DNA of 46,985 bases from assembly GCA_015068615.1 (NCBI GenBank), contig SVKE01000004.1:1-46985 (forward strand), in the 5' to 3' direction. The DNA is from Oscillospiraceae bacterium (GTDB lineage Bacteria > Bacillota > Clostridia > UBA1381 > UBA9506). This document shows positions 28,352-38,137 of this stretch, piece after piece (the stretch's first letter is position 1; each line of letters starts with the position of its first letter). A program made the translations under genes and the position numbers. Under the pieces are notes generated by a model. It worked only from the letters and a program-made list of their open reading frames with translations, had not been told where the DNA came from and did no database searches.

Positions 28352-29494
28352 ATGAACATAGCAAAAAAGCGTCTTGTGGCGCTTCTATTGGTGGCCGTTC
28401 TGGCCTTTGGTGCATCGCTCTTTTCTGTTTCCGGGGCGAACAGCCTGCAGGATAGAATCAATCAGGCGGCGCAGCAAAAAAAGGATGCACAGGCAGGCAA
28501 AGCCGCCTCGCAGGAAAAGCTGGATAACGCCCTGGCGCAGGTAGCAGCGCTGGACAGGGAGGCAGAGTCGATCAACGCAGAGCTCTCTGCCATTGATGAC
28601 ATCATCGCAGAGACCGACGGCAAGATTGCGGAAAAAGAAGCGGAGATTGCAAGCTATGAGCAGCAGATTGCTGAAAAGGACGAGGCCTTTTGTGCGCGCT
28701 TGAAGGCCATGGATGAGGCAAACACCTCAAGCTATATTGATCTTTTGCTAAACTCGCAGAGCATTTCAGACTTTGTTTCCAACATCGAGACCATTCGGGA
28801 GATTACAGAATACGAGCAGGGCATCATCAACGAAATGATTGCCCTAAAGCAGGACGTAGAGGCTTCTCGGAATGAGCTGATGACTTACCGCGACGAGCAG
28901 GAGGAGGCCCGGAGTCTGGTACAGGAAAAGCAGCAGGAGCTCAATAGCAAGCTTGCAGAAAAACAGAGCTATATCAGTTCTCTGGAGGCGAACTTAAAGG
29001 AATATGACAAGGTATATCAGGCGGCTAAGGCGCAGGAGGAAAGCCTTAGACGGAGCATTGCCAGCTCTGTTTCCCGTTCCTCCGGTGCCGTGACCTATTC
29101 CGGCGGTGTGTTCTGCTGGCCGGCACCCAGTTATTCTTACATCTCCTCTCAATTTGGTTATCGTAAACATCCGGTATACGGCACAACCAAATACCACTCC
29201 GGTATGGATATGGCAGCGCCCGGCGGCTCGAACATCTTAGCTGCGGCAGATGGCGTTGTCACGCTGGCGCGTTGGAACGGCGGCTATGGAAACTGTGTCG
29301 TCATTGACCATGGTGGCGGACTGGCCACACTCTATGGCCACGCGCAAAAGCTGCTGGTTTCCAGCGGACAGAGGGTCAGCAAGGGTCAGGTTATTGCGCT
29401 GGTGGGTACCACGGGCGTGTCCACCGGTAATCATTTGCATTTTGAAGTGCTGGTAAATGGCTCTGTGACAGATCCCATGCCTTACCTGAAATAG
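28352..29494 (+). CDS. EnvC-like murein hydrolase activator / M23 peptidase
   Basis: Signal peptide, long coiled coil, C-terminal M23 (HSGMDMAAPGGSNILAAADG, LYGHAQKLLV, GNHLHFEV). Confidence 0.92.
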   Translation: MNIAKKRLVALLLVAVLAFGASLFSVSGANSLQDRINQAAQQKKDAQAGKAASQEKLDNALAQVAALDREAESINAELSAIDDIIAETDGKIAEKEAEIASYEQQIAEKDEAFCARLKAMDEANTSSYIDLLLNSQSISDFVSNIETIREITEYEQGIINEMIALKQDVEASRNELMTYRDEQEEARSLVQEKQQELNSKLAEKQSYISSLEANLKEYDKVYQAAKAQEESLRRSIASSVSRSSGAVTYSGGVFCWPAPSYSYISSQFGYRKHPVYGTTKYHSGMDMAAPGGSNILAAADGVVTLARWNGGYGNCVVIDHGGGLATLYGHAQKLLVSSGQRVSKGQVIALVGTTGVSTGNHLHFEVLVNGSVTDPMPYLK

Positions 29495-29533
29495 AAAAGC
29501 CGGGGTGGACAGAATATAGGAGTGTGAAAGAGC

Positions 29534-30706
29534 TTGTATCAAAAAAAGCATATCATCATAACGGCGGTTTGCACGGCTGTCCTTGTCTGGGCGTTCTGCT
29601 GTGGATATTTTATCGCGTTGCGGCCATATACAAGCGGTGACCCCGTAGCCCGTGCCAGAGACATCATTACGAAGCATTACGTAAACGAGCTGACAGATGA
29701 GCAGAAAAAGAATATGGAGGATTTGTCCATAGAGGGCATGGTGTATGCACTGGGCGATCCTTACAGCCGATACCTGAATGCAGAGGCGCTGGAGAGCTTT
29801 CAGGAGGAGCATGCGGAAAGCTACCGGGGTATTGGGATTGCCATCACCTTTGATGCGGAGGCCGGCACCATGACAGTGACCTCCGTGTATCAGGACTCAC
29901 CTGCAGAGGAGGCCGGCATTCTGCCCGGCGACCGGATTGTGCAGGTGGACGAAACCGTTGTATCGGCAAAAACCTATGACGCCATTTTGGCATATATCAA
30001 ATCCGGCGAGCACGAGACGCTCTCTGTCCGCATTGCACGTGATGGCAAGGAACAGGTTTTATCAGTTCGCTGTGAGGAAATTCGGGAGCAAACGGTATCA
30101 TATAAAATGTTTGGCAGCGGACTTGGCTATGTGCGGATTTCGCAATTCATCGTTAGCACGGAGGCTGATTTTGCGGCCGCAATAGAGGCGCTGACAAAGC
30201 AAGGCCTGCGTGGTCTTGTCATTGATTTGCGCAGCAATCCCGGTGGCTACGCCCAAACGGTGATTTCCATGACGGATTCTCTCCTGCCGGAGGGCATCAT
30301 TGCATATTTAGAGGATAACCACGGCAAGCGTGAGTACTTTTACTCGGATGATACGTCTCTGGATGTGCCCATGGCCGTGTTGATTAACAGGGGAACCGCC
30401 AGTGCCGCAGAGCTGATGGCCGGCAGTTTAAAGGCGCATGGTCTCGCCATGGTGATTGGCGAAAAAAGCTTTGGCAAGGCCGTAGGGCAATCCCTATTTC
30501 CCCTGTCGCAAACAACAGCTCTACAGCTGACCAATGCCCGGTATTTTACGCCAAACGGCGAATGTATTGATGGTGTGGGTATCCAGCCGGACGAGAGCGT
30601 GGCTTTAGACGAGGCTCTTTGGGGACAGCTCGGGAGTCTGGAGCCGGAGGAGGATGCACAGCTTGCTAAGTCGCTTGAGCTCTTGATAGGACAGACAGTG
30701 CAATAA
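29534..30706 (+). CDS. S41 C-terminal processing peptidase with PDZ
   Basis: PDZ GILPGDRIVQVDE; NRGTASAAELMAG and GEKSFGKAVGQ catalytic motifs; TTG start. Confidence 0.91.
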   Translation: MYQKKHIIITAVCTAVLVWAFCCGYFIALRPYTSGDPVARARDIITKHYVNELTDEQKKNMEDLSIEGMVYALGDPYSRYLNAEALESFQEEHAESYRGIGIAITFDAEAGTMTVTSVYQDSPAEEAGILPGDRIVQVDETVVSAKTYDAILAYIKSGEHETLSVRIARDGKEQVLSVRCEEIREQTVSYKMFGSGLGYVRISQFIVSTEADFAAAIEALTKQGLRGLVIDLRSNPGGYAQTVISMTDSLLPEGIIAYLEDNHGKREYFYSDDTSLDVPMAVLINRGTASAAELMAGSLKAHGLAMVIGEKSFGKAVGQSLFPLSQTTALQLTNARYFTPNGECIDGVGIQPDESVALDEALWGQLGSLEPEEDAQLAKSLELLIGQTVQ

Positions 30707-30756
30707 TCCCAAGCCAAAATATAGAATGGATGTGACGAAAGCTGAACTACATCATA

Positions 30757-33700
30757 TTGTTTTCATCGTTATATATACTGATTTTTGCCCTGTGCTATTT
30801 CTCGGTGCTTTCCGAGGAAAAAAACAAGGGCCTAAGGCACAAAAGCCGGACGATATATTCTGCTGCCATAGGCCTGTGCGGGTTATTTGTCGTGCAACTG
30901 GTGTTGGCGGCGACCATTCCCGGTCATAAGCAAGACATTGGTCTTTTTACCCAATGGGCGGCCTTTTCTGAGAGCCACCCTATCTGGGAATATTATACAA
31001 CGGAGCTATACGTCGATTATCCCCCCGTATATCTGTATGTATTATATCTGGTGGGGAGTCTGGCACGTCTTTTTCGCATTCCCTCTGATTCGGCTCAATA
31101 CCTTTCGTTCATTAAATTTGTTCCTATTTTATTTGATGCGATGACCACAATTTTTATCTTCCGCTTTGCCCGGAGTCGTCTGGGCGACAAAAAGGCCCTT
31201 GCGCTGGCCTTTTTGAGCGCGGTGAACCCGATGAATATAGTAAACTCTACCATCTGGGGTCAGGTGGACAGCGTGACAACCCTGCTTTGTGTGCTCATGC
31301 TCCTTTTTCTATATCAAAGGAAGTATGTATCAAGCTGCCTCCTATTTGCGCTCCTGTTCCTCACCAAGCCGCAAATGATTATCTTTGCACCCGTGCTTGG
31401 CTTTGTCTTTTTGTTTGATATTATAGAAGCAAGGGGCAACAAGCAGGACTTTCGTCACATGCTGCGGCAGGCAGGCTTGTCTGTTCTGGCAGCTGCTCTG
31501 GTGCTTCTCATTGTGCCGCTTCCCATTACGGGGGGGCGCTATGGTCTCTTGCTTGAAAATTATCAAAAGGCGCTTGGCCTGTACCCATACGCCACCTTGA
31601 ATGCGGCCAATCTGCATGCTCTTTTCGGAGGCAACTGGGTGCAGGATACGGCTAAGGTCTTTATCTTTTCCTATAAAATCTGGGGCTTTATCTGTATTGT
31701 GGCGTTGTCGCTCTTTGTGGGATATGTGGCTTGGCATCGGCGAGACAGAGAGAAGATTTTTGCGCTGGGCGCTCTAATGGCCTCCGGCATTTATATGCTG
31801 GCTCACAACATGCATGAGCGATATATCTATCCGACCTTGCTTCTTTTAATTTTTGTGTATATCATAACCGGCGATAAAAAAAACCTGCTGTTTTACGCTG
31901 GTTTTTCCCTCACCGGCTTTATCAGCTGTGCCTGGGTGCTGATTTTAAACTGGCAGGAGGGGTATATTTACGGAAACAATCTGGCCTTCCGCCTGCTTGC
32001 CGCTGCCAATGTGGCTCTGTTTATTCTGTGGGTTTACCATGCGTTTTTTGCAAAAGCCACGTTGACGCAGCCACAGGCCACGCCTGCAAAAAAACAACCC
32101 GGGCGGCTCAAAATTGAGCAATCGACTTATTCCTTGCAGGAGCAGGCCGCGCCGGTGCGTCTGGTGCGCCTTGATTACCTATTAATGCTGGGCTTAACCC
32201 TGTTTTATGCTCTGTTTGGCTTTTACCGGCTGGGCTCTACAGCCGTGCCGGAAACCGGCTGGTATCCCACGGCAACAGAGGAGGCTGTCACGCTGGATAT
32301 GGGTGAGTCGCAGGATGTCAGCCAGCTGTATCTGTATACCGGCTGGATTGACCGGCGCAGCACAGATCATGAGGTACTGCGCAAGCTGGAGATTTTGTAT
32401 TCGGAGGATGGCAGCGTCTGGCAGCCGGCCGCAGAACCTGTAGAGCTGAATGCTGTGTTCCGCTGGCATGTTTTTCGCTTTGAGCCTGTTTCGTGCCGGT
32501 ATATGCGCCTTGTTTGCGATGACGGACGCTTTTACATCAATGAGGCGGCCCTGTTCGGTGCAACAGAGGCAGACCGCCGACCTATTGCATCAGTGCTCTC
32601 GGCCAATGAAACCGCCCCGCTATTGATAGACGAGCAGGATAAGGTCCGGTATGAATTTTCCTGGTACGATGGTACGTATTTCGATGAGGTATACCATCCC
32701 CGTACCGCGTATGAATATATTGAAGGACGCTATCCTTATGAAAACACCCACCCGCCTCTGGGCAAGGCCATCATCTCCTGCGGCATTCTGCTCTTTGGCA
32801 TGAATCCCTTCGGCTGGCGGTTTTTCGGCACCCTGTGCGGTGTTCTGATGGTGCCCCTTGTTTATATCATGGGCAAAAAAATGTTGAAAAAAACGACCTA
32901 TGCCTTTGCAGCGGCCTTTATCTTCAGCTTCGATTTTATGCACCTGTCACAAACGAGAATGGCCACCATTGACTCCTACACTGCCTTTTTTGTTATGGGC
33001 ATGTATCTGTTCATGTTTTTGTATATTGAAAAAAGCTTTTATCACGGTGGCGTCCGGCAAACCCTTTTGCCCCTCTTCCTCTCCGGCCTGTGCTTTGGGC
33101 TGGGGGCGGCAACCAAGTGGCAGGGAATTTATGCCGGCATTGGTCTTGCGTTTTTGTATTTTTACAGTCTGGGCCGGCGCTACATGGAATATCGTCAGGC
33201 AATGGCGCATCCCAGCGCCTCCGATGCGGCGCGGATTGTGAGGGACTTTAAACCAATGGCCTTACAAACCGTGGCGGCGGGCTTTGCGTTCTTTGTGGCG
33301 TTACCACTTGTGATTTACTTCCTGTCTTACATTCCTCCCATGCTGACGGAGGGAACAGACGGCATTTTCTACTTTTTTGAGAACCAGCATACCATGCTGA
33401 GTTACCATTCCGCCTTAGAGGACACGCATCCCTATAGCTCTTCCTGGTGGCAGTGGCCCTTTGACTATAAGCCGCTATACGCCTATAACCCTAACCGCGA
33501 TTTTGTGCCGGAGGGCACCTCTATGGGGATCACCAGCTTTGGCAATCCGCTCATCTGGTGGCTGACCATTCCGCTAGTTGTTTGGGCATTTCGACGTCTG
33601 CTGTCAAAAAAGGAGGAAACAGACCCCGCATTGCTCACCATGCTTACCGGCTTCTTCTCCCTGTATATACCATGGATATTTGTCACGCGCACAACTTATA

Positions 33701-33921
33701 TATACCACTTTTTCCCCTGCGTGGTGTTTGTGGTGCTGATGCTTGTTCGCTTTTTACAGAAGAAGGCAGAGAACCGCCCCGGGGTGCAGAAGGCCCTATG
33801 GGGGTATATGGCTCTGGTATTTGTGTTATTTATAGCTTACTACCCCGTGCTGACCGGCCTTGCCGTACCGGAGGCTTATGTACAGCTGTTGCGCTGGGTC
33901 CCCGGCTGGGTGTTGGGCTAA
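30757..33921 (+). CDS. Two-module GT-C membrane glycosyltransferase (Gpi18/COG5542-like N-half plus discoidin-like insert plus PMT/GT39 C-half)
   Basis: 1054 aa; N-half VDYPPVYLYVLYL and NMHERYIYPTLLL; middle PTATEEAVTLDMGESQDVSQLYLY...YMRLVCDDGRFYINEAALFG; C-half YFDEVYHPRTAYEYIEGRYPYENTHPPLGK. Confidence 0.85.
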   Translation: MFSSLYILIFALCYFSVLSEEKNKGLRHKSRTIYSAAIGLCGLFVVQLVLAATIPGHKQDIGLFTQWAAFSESHPIWEYYTTELYVDYPPVYLYVLYLVGSLARLFRIPSDSAQYLSFIKFVPILFDAMTTIFIFRFARSRLGDKKALALAFLSAVNPMNIVNSTIWGQVDSVTTLLCVLMLLFLYQRKYVSSCLLFALLFLTKPQMIIFAPVLGFVFLFDIIEARGNKQDFRHMLRQAGLSVLAAALVLLIVPLPITGGRYGLLLENYQKALGLYPYATLNAANLHALFGGNWVQDTAKVFIFSYKIWGFICIVALSLFVGYVAWHRRDREKIFALGALMASGIYMLAHNMHERYIYPTLLLLIFVYIITGDKKNLLFYAGFSLTGFISCAWVLILNWQEGYIYGNNLAFRLLAAANVALFILWVYHAFFAKATLTQPQATPAKKQPGRLKIEQSTYSLQEQAAPVRLVRLDYLLMLGLTLFYALFGFYRLGSTAVPETGWYPTATEEAVTLDMGESQDVSQLYLYTGWIDRRSTDHEVLRKLEILYSEDGSVWQPAAEPVELNAVFRWHVFRFEPVSCRYMRLVCDDGRFYINEAALFGATEADRRPIASVLSANETAPLLIDEQDKVRYEFSWYDGTYFDEVYHPRTAYEYIEGRYPYENTHPPLGKAIISCGILLFGMNPFGWRFFGTLCGVLMVPLVYIMGKKMLKKTTYAFAAAFIFSFDFMHLSQTRMATIDSYTAFFVMGMYLFMFLYIEKSFYHGGVRQTLLPLFLSGLCFGLGAATKWQGIYAGIGLAFLYFYSLGRRYMEYRQAMAHPSASDAARIVRDFKPMALQTVAAGFAFFVALPLVIYFLSYIPPMLTEGTDGIFYFFENQHTMLSYHSALEDTHPYSSSWWQWPFDYKPLYAYNPNRDFVPEGTSMGITSFGNPLIWWLTIPLVVWAFRRLLSKKEETDPALLTMLTGFFSLYIPWIFVTRTTYIYHFFPCVVFVVLMLVRFLQKKAENRPGVQKALWGYMALVFVLFIAYYPVLTGLAVPEAYVQLLRWVPGWVLG

Positions 33922-33931
33922 AGGAGTTATT

Positions 33932-34696
33932 ATGAAACATATGGAGACGAAAAAAAATCAGGAAAAAACCACAATCGAGGGCAGAAATGCGGTGTATGAG
34001 GCTCTGGCTGCGGGGCGCACGCTGGATAAAATTTTTATCAGCGAAACCGTGCGCACCGGCGGCGTGAAAAAGCTTTGCGAGCTGGCCCGCGAAAAGGGCG
34101 TGCCAGTGCAAATGGTGAAACCGCAGAGAATCAACAGCCTGCAGCAGACAGAGGCCAGTCAGGGTGTTGTGGCAGTTTGCAGCGCGGCGCGCTATGCGCA
34201 TCTTGATGATTTGTTCCAAAAAGCTGCTGCAAAGGGACGACCGCCCTTTATCATTATGGCCGACGAAATTACAGACCCTCATAATCTGGGCGCCATCATC
34301 CGCAGCGCCAACGCTGCCGGTGCCGATGGCGTGATTATTCCAAAAAACCGCGCAGCAGGACTTGATGCCGTGGCGATGAAAACCTCCGCCGGTGCCGCGC
34401 ATTACACCCCGGTGGTTCGGGTGACAAACCTTGTGCAAACGGCAGAGGAGCTAAAGGAGCGTGGTGTGTGGCTGGCCGGTGCAGATATGGCCGGTGAAAA
34501 AAGCCTCTATGACTGGGACTTAACCGGTCCGATTGCACTTGTCATCGGCTCGGAGGGCAAGGGTATCTCCCGGCTTTTAAAGGAAAAATGCGACTTTTTA
34601 CTCAAAATTCCCATGCTGGGGGAAATTGAATCGCTGAATGCCTCCGTGGCGGCAGCGGTGATGATGTATGAGGTTGTCAGACAAAGAAAAGAATAA
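33932..34696 (+). CDS. rlmB: 23S rRNA (guanosine-2'-O)-methyltransferase RlmB/TrmH family
   Basis: IEGRNAVYEALAAGRTLDKIFI, DEITDPHNLGAIIRSANAAGADGVI, IGSEGKGISRLLKEKCD, SLNASVAAAV. Confidence 0.92.
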   Translation: MKHMETKKNQEKTTIEGRNAVYEALAAGRTLDKIFISETVRTGGVKKLCELAREKGVPVQMVKPQRINSLQQTEASQGVVAVCSAARYAHLDDLFQKAAAKGRPPFIIMADEITDPHNLGAIIRSANAAGADGVIIPKNRAAGLDAVAMKTSAGAAHYTPVVRVTNLVQTAEELKERGVWLAGADMAGEKSLYDWDLTGPIALVIGSEGKGISRLLKEKCDFLLKIPMLGEIESLNASVAAAVMMYEVVRQRKE

Positions 34697-34714
34697 TAGA
34701 AAGAGGAAATACAT

Positions 34715-35671
34715 ATGTATGTAGGAATTGATTTAGGCGGCACTAACATTGCCGTCGGCCTGGTAGATGCGGAATATCGCATTCTGGCAAAGGGCTCTGT
34801 GCCAACGGGGCGTAAACGCGAATTTTCAGAGATTATGCAGGATGCAGCGGGCTTGATTCAAAGGCTGCTGGACGAGACAGGCCGGAAGGTAGCAGATATT
34901 GAGGTCATCGGCATGGGCTCGCCCGGAGTGCCGGACGTGGAAAAAAAAGAGATTGTGTATGCCAACACATTTCCAAATATACATCATGTAGATGCACAGA
35001 GCGAGCTGCAGAAGTATTTCCCCGGTGTGCCCGTCTATGTGGAGAACGACGCCAATGCCGCAGCCTATGGTGAAAGTCTGGCCGGTGCAGCCAGCGATGT
35101 CGACAATGCGGTTGTGGTAACGCTGGGTACCGGTGTTGGCGGCGGCGTGATTATCAATAAGAAAATTTATGCCGGCTTTAACCATTGCGCCAGTGAGCTG
35201 GGTCACACGGTGCTGAACTTCAACGGACCGCATTGTGGATGCGGCAGAAACGGTTGCTTTGAGGTATATGCCTCTGCCACGGCGCTGATTAAACAGACAG
35301 CCGAGATGATAGAAAAATATCCTAACAGCTGCATTCATCAGATGATTGACGGCGACCCCTCCAAAATTAACGGAAAAACTGCCTTTGATGCAGCCAGACA
35401 GGGCGATGAGGCCGGCAAAAAGATTGTGGAGAATTATATCACCTATCTGGGTATGGGTCTTGCCAATGTGGTGAATGCCTTTCAACCGGAGGTCCTCGTC
35501 ATTGGCGGCGGCATCTGTAAGGAGGGGGATTATCTCTTAAATCCCCTGCGCGACTATCTCATACACCACATTTATACAACGGAGGTTCCCGTAACGCAGC
35601 TTAGGGTGGCAAAGCTGGGCAATGATGCCGGCATTATTGGTGCAGCGATGCTTTGGAAGAATCAACAATAG
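34715..35671 (+). CDS. ROK-family glucokinase
   Basis: GIDLGGTNIAVGLVD, VENDANAAAYGE, ELGHTVLNFNGPHCGCGRNGCFEVYAS. Confidence 0.92.
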   Translation: MYVGIDLGGTNIAVGLVDAEYRILAKGSVPTGRKREFSEIMQDAAGLIQRLLDETGRKVADIEVIGMGSPGVPDVEKKEIVYANTFPNIHHVDAQSELQKYFPGVPVYVENDANAAAYGESLAGAASDVDNAVVVTLGTGVGGGVIINKKIYAGFNHCASELGHTVLNFNGPHCGCGRNGCFEVYASATALIKQTAEMIEKYPNSCIHQMIDGDPSKINGKTAFDAARQGDEAGKKIVENYITYLGMGLANVVNAFQPEVLVIGGGICKEGDYLLNPLRDYLIHHIYTTEVPVTQLRVAKLGNDAGIIGAAMLWKNQQ

Positions 35672-35725
35672 GAGTATTTTTAAAATACATGGGGCATCAT
35701 CGGCAGAGGCCTTGCGTATAATGCT

Positions 35726-36223
35726 CTAGTCCTCCCCCGTCAGATACGTGATTTCGGCGCCCGGAAAGTCCCCTTCCATTTCTGTCAACATCCTGTCAAG
35801 CTCTGCCATGCGTACCAGAACGGAAAGAGTCAGGTCGGAGGCGGAAATTAAAATGGTTTCCGGTGCGGCTCTTCGTAATGCGTGGGAAAACCCCGCGAGC
35901 ATACCATCTTTTTTTGAAAGCCCATTTCCGTGCAGCGTGATTTTGGCATAACCGCCGCTGACCTCAAGCCGCAGCGGACCACTCTCATCCTTAAGCTGTG
36001 CTGCAGCCTTTAACACCTTGGAAAAATCACAGTTATCAACGGAAAAGGAAAGGGCACTGACAGAACGCCTGAGAGGCGTCAGGCTGATGAGATCCACACC
36101 GGCGCCGGTTTCCTTCAGCAACGTAAACAGCTCCGCGGTCACTGCTGCCGCGGGCTTTTTAAATTCTAAATAGACAGCCACCACATCAAAGGTGACAAAG
36201 ATTTCTGTTTTTTCTGCATCCAT
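35726..36223 (-). CDS. Stand-alone tandem ACT-like protein resembling the aspartokinase regulatory region
   Basis: LFTLLKETGAGVDLISLTPLRRSVSALSFSVDNCDFSKVLKAAAQL and YAKITLHGNGLSKKDGMLAGFSHALRRAAPETILISASDLTLSVLVRMAELDRML. Confidence 0.6.
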   Translation of the reverse strand: MDAEKTEIFVTFDVVAVYLEFKKPAAAVTAELFTLLKETGAGVDLISLTPLRRSVSALSFSVDNCDFSKVLKAAAQLKDESGPLRLEVSGGYAKITLHGNGLSKKDGMLAGFSHALRRAAPETILISASDLTLSVLVRMAELDRMLTEMEGDFPGAEITYLTGED

Positions 36224-36229
36224 ACGGAA

Positions 36230-37276
36230 CTATTCCTCCGTGCTTTCTTCAAACATCTCATACTTTCTATAATATTCTTTTGCCTCCGAATCGTGATACA
36301 CGGCCGAACGGTTTTTTTCCAATAATTTTGTAATGGCATACATGTCAATCCAGATTTCGTTATTACCCTCCTTCTGGGTGGCCTCATCAAAAATCAGCTG
36401 CATGCCGTAATGCAGATGGGGCGTGTTGATGTTGTTCACGTTTTCCTTTGTGCTGTAGCCGGTCATGCCCAGATAGCCGATGACCTCGCCGGCGGTGACA
36501 ATTTTTCCCTCGTACATGTCATTATAGGGGTGATCCTTGCGCAGGTGCGCATAGTAATAATAGCGTTTTTTATCAAAGCTGCGAATGCCGATGCGCCAGC
36601 CGCCGTAACGGTTCCAGCCCACGGCCTCCACCACGCCGGATTCCACCGCAACAATGGGTGTGCCGACGCCACCCATCATGTCGTGTCCCAGATGCTTGCG
36701 GCGAAAGCCGTAGGAGCGAGAGGCGCCAAAGTCGTCAAAATGGCTATAGCCGTAGCCTCGTGCAATGGGCGAAAACACCTTCAGGCCGTATCGCTCCGCC
36801 ATCACTTTTTCGCCGCCGTTTTCCGGATTGGGAATTTCAATGGAATGGTTACCGACAAATCCATCCAGCACAGCGCCGTAGGCTTCCTTAAAATAGTCAT
36901 AGTTTTTAAGACTCGCACCCAGCTCGTCAATCGTTTTTCCCTCTGACTCTGCGGTTTGTATCAGGCGGTCGAGGTCACTTTTTTTAAAGTGCGAAAAGTC
37001 ACCGCCGTATTTTGAGGCCAGATACGCAAGTAGCTCCACCCAGCTATAAGCGGCGCCGTTTTCCTCCGTGTGACTTTTAATGTCAATGTCAAGAGCCGAT
37101 GAAAGCGCCTCGTATGAAACGGAAAAATCCACCCATTTAATAAACCTTTTTTCCGGTGTATCACCCTCCTTTGCGCCGGTGAGCAGCAGAAAGGGAGAAA
37201 AAGCTGCCGCTGATATACCAACGACAGCGCATAACGCTAGAACAATGGTCTTTTTCTTTATGGCTGTAATAATCAA
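36230..37276 (-). CDS. M23-family metallopeptidase, membrane anchored
   Basis: RKHLGHDMMGGVGTPIVAVESGVVEAVGWNRYGG, YYYAHLRKDHPY, PHLHYGMQL; probable TTG start 37276 behind GGAGGTG. Confidence 0.85.
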   Translation of the reverse strand: MIITAIKKKTIVLALCAVVGISAAAFSPFLLLTGAKEGDTPEKRFIKWVDFSVSYEALSSALDIDIKSHTEENGAAYSWVELLAYLASKYGGDFSHFKKSDLDRLIQTAESEGKTIDELGASLKNYDYFKEAYGAVLDGFVGNHSIEIPNPENGGEKVMAERYGLKVFSPIARGYGYSHFDDFGASRSYGFRRKHLGHDMMGGVGTPIVAVESGVVEAVGWNRYGGWRIGIRSFDKKRYYYYAHLRKDHPYNDMYEGKIVTAGEVIGYLGMTGYSTKENVNNINTPHLHYGMQLIFDEATQKEGNNEIWIDMYAITKLLEKNRSAVYHDSEAKEYYRKYEMFEESTEE

Positions 37277-37394
37277 AGAAAACACCTCCGCTTTACTATA
37301 TGAAAACAGAGGAAAGAAAATGATAAGGAGAATTTCTTTATAAATAAATTGCGTCATAATTGCGTCAAAGTGACAATTACGCAAAATTGTATGC

Positions 37395-37400
37395 TATAAT
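37395..37400 (+). promoter_or_regulatory. Extended -10 promoter element
   Basis: TGCTATAAT at 37392-37400 (extended -10 TGnTATAAT). Confidence 0.55.
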
Positions 37401-37564
37401 TGGTTTGAAAATAATAAATTGGAGGAATTAAAGTAAAATCGCAGGAGCCGCTGTCCCCTGCGGAGCATTCATAAAGACAATGGGCACTCATCGTAAATAA
37501 ATTTGACATTCCGGCCTTCATTCTGTATAATAAAAAAAGAGCTTGCATATTCTACGGAGGCCTT

Positions 37565-38137
37565 ATGAACTGTTACGATTTTGATGACACCATTTTTACA
37601 GGGGACAGCAGCATGTGCTTTTACCGGTTTTGTCTCCTCCGCCACATAAAAATACTGCGTCACCTGCCAAAGCAGGCCGCAGCCTTTGTTCGTCACTATG
37701 TTCTGCATACCCTCAGCAAAACGGAAATGAAGGAAATCTTCTACCGCTATTTTCAGGATGTGCCCGATATGGAGAACACCCTCTCTGCTTTTTGGGACAA
37801 GAATTTGCGTCGCGTTAAGAATTTTTATCTGGCGCAGCAACAGGAGGAGGACGTGATTATTTCCGCTTCTCCGGAATTTTTCTTAGAGCCCGCCTGCAAA
37901 AGGCTGGGGATTCGGCATCTGATTGCCTCTCCGGTCGATCCCGTCACAGGTTGCTATGCCGGTGAAAACTGCCACGGCGAGGAAAAGGTTCTCCGTTTTC
38001 ATGCGCTGTTTTCCGATGTCGAAATTGATGCCTTTTACTCTGACTCCCTGTCTGATACGCCCATGGCACGCCTGGCAAAAAGAGCCTTCCTCGTCAAGGG
38101 CGAAAAGCTCTGCCCCTGGCCCGAGCTTGGCCGGTAG
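37565..38137 (+). CDS. HAD-IB family phosphatase
   Basis: YDFDDTIFTGDSS (DxD), VIISASPEFFLEPACKRLG, FYSDSLSDTPM. Confidence 0.88.
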   Translation: MNCYDFDDTIFTGDSSMCFYRFCLLRHIKILRHLPKQAAAFVRHYVLHTLSKTEMKEIFYRYFQDVPDMENTLSAFWDKNLRRVKNFYLAQQQEEDVIISASPEFFLEPACKRLGIRHLIASPVDPVTGCYAGENCHGEEKVLRFHALFSDVEIDAFYSDSLSDTPMARLAKRAFLVKGEKLCPWPELGR

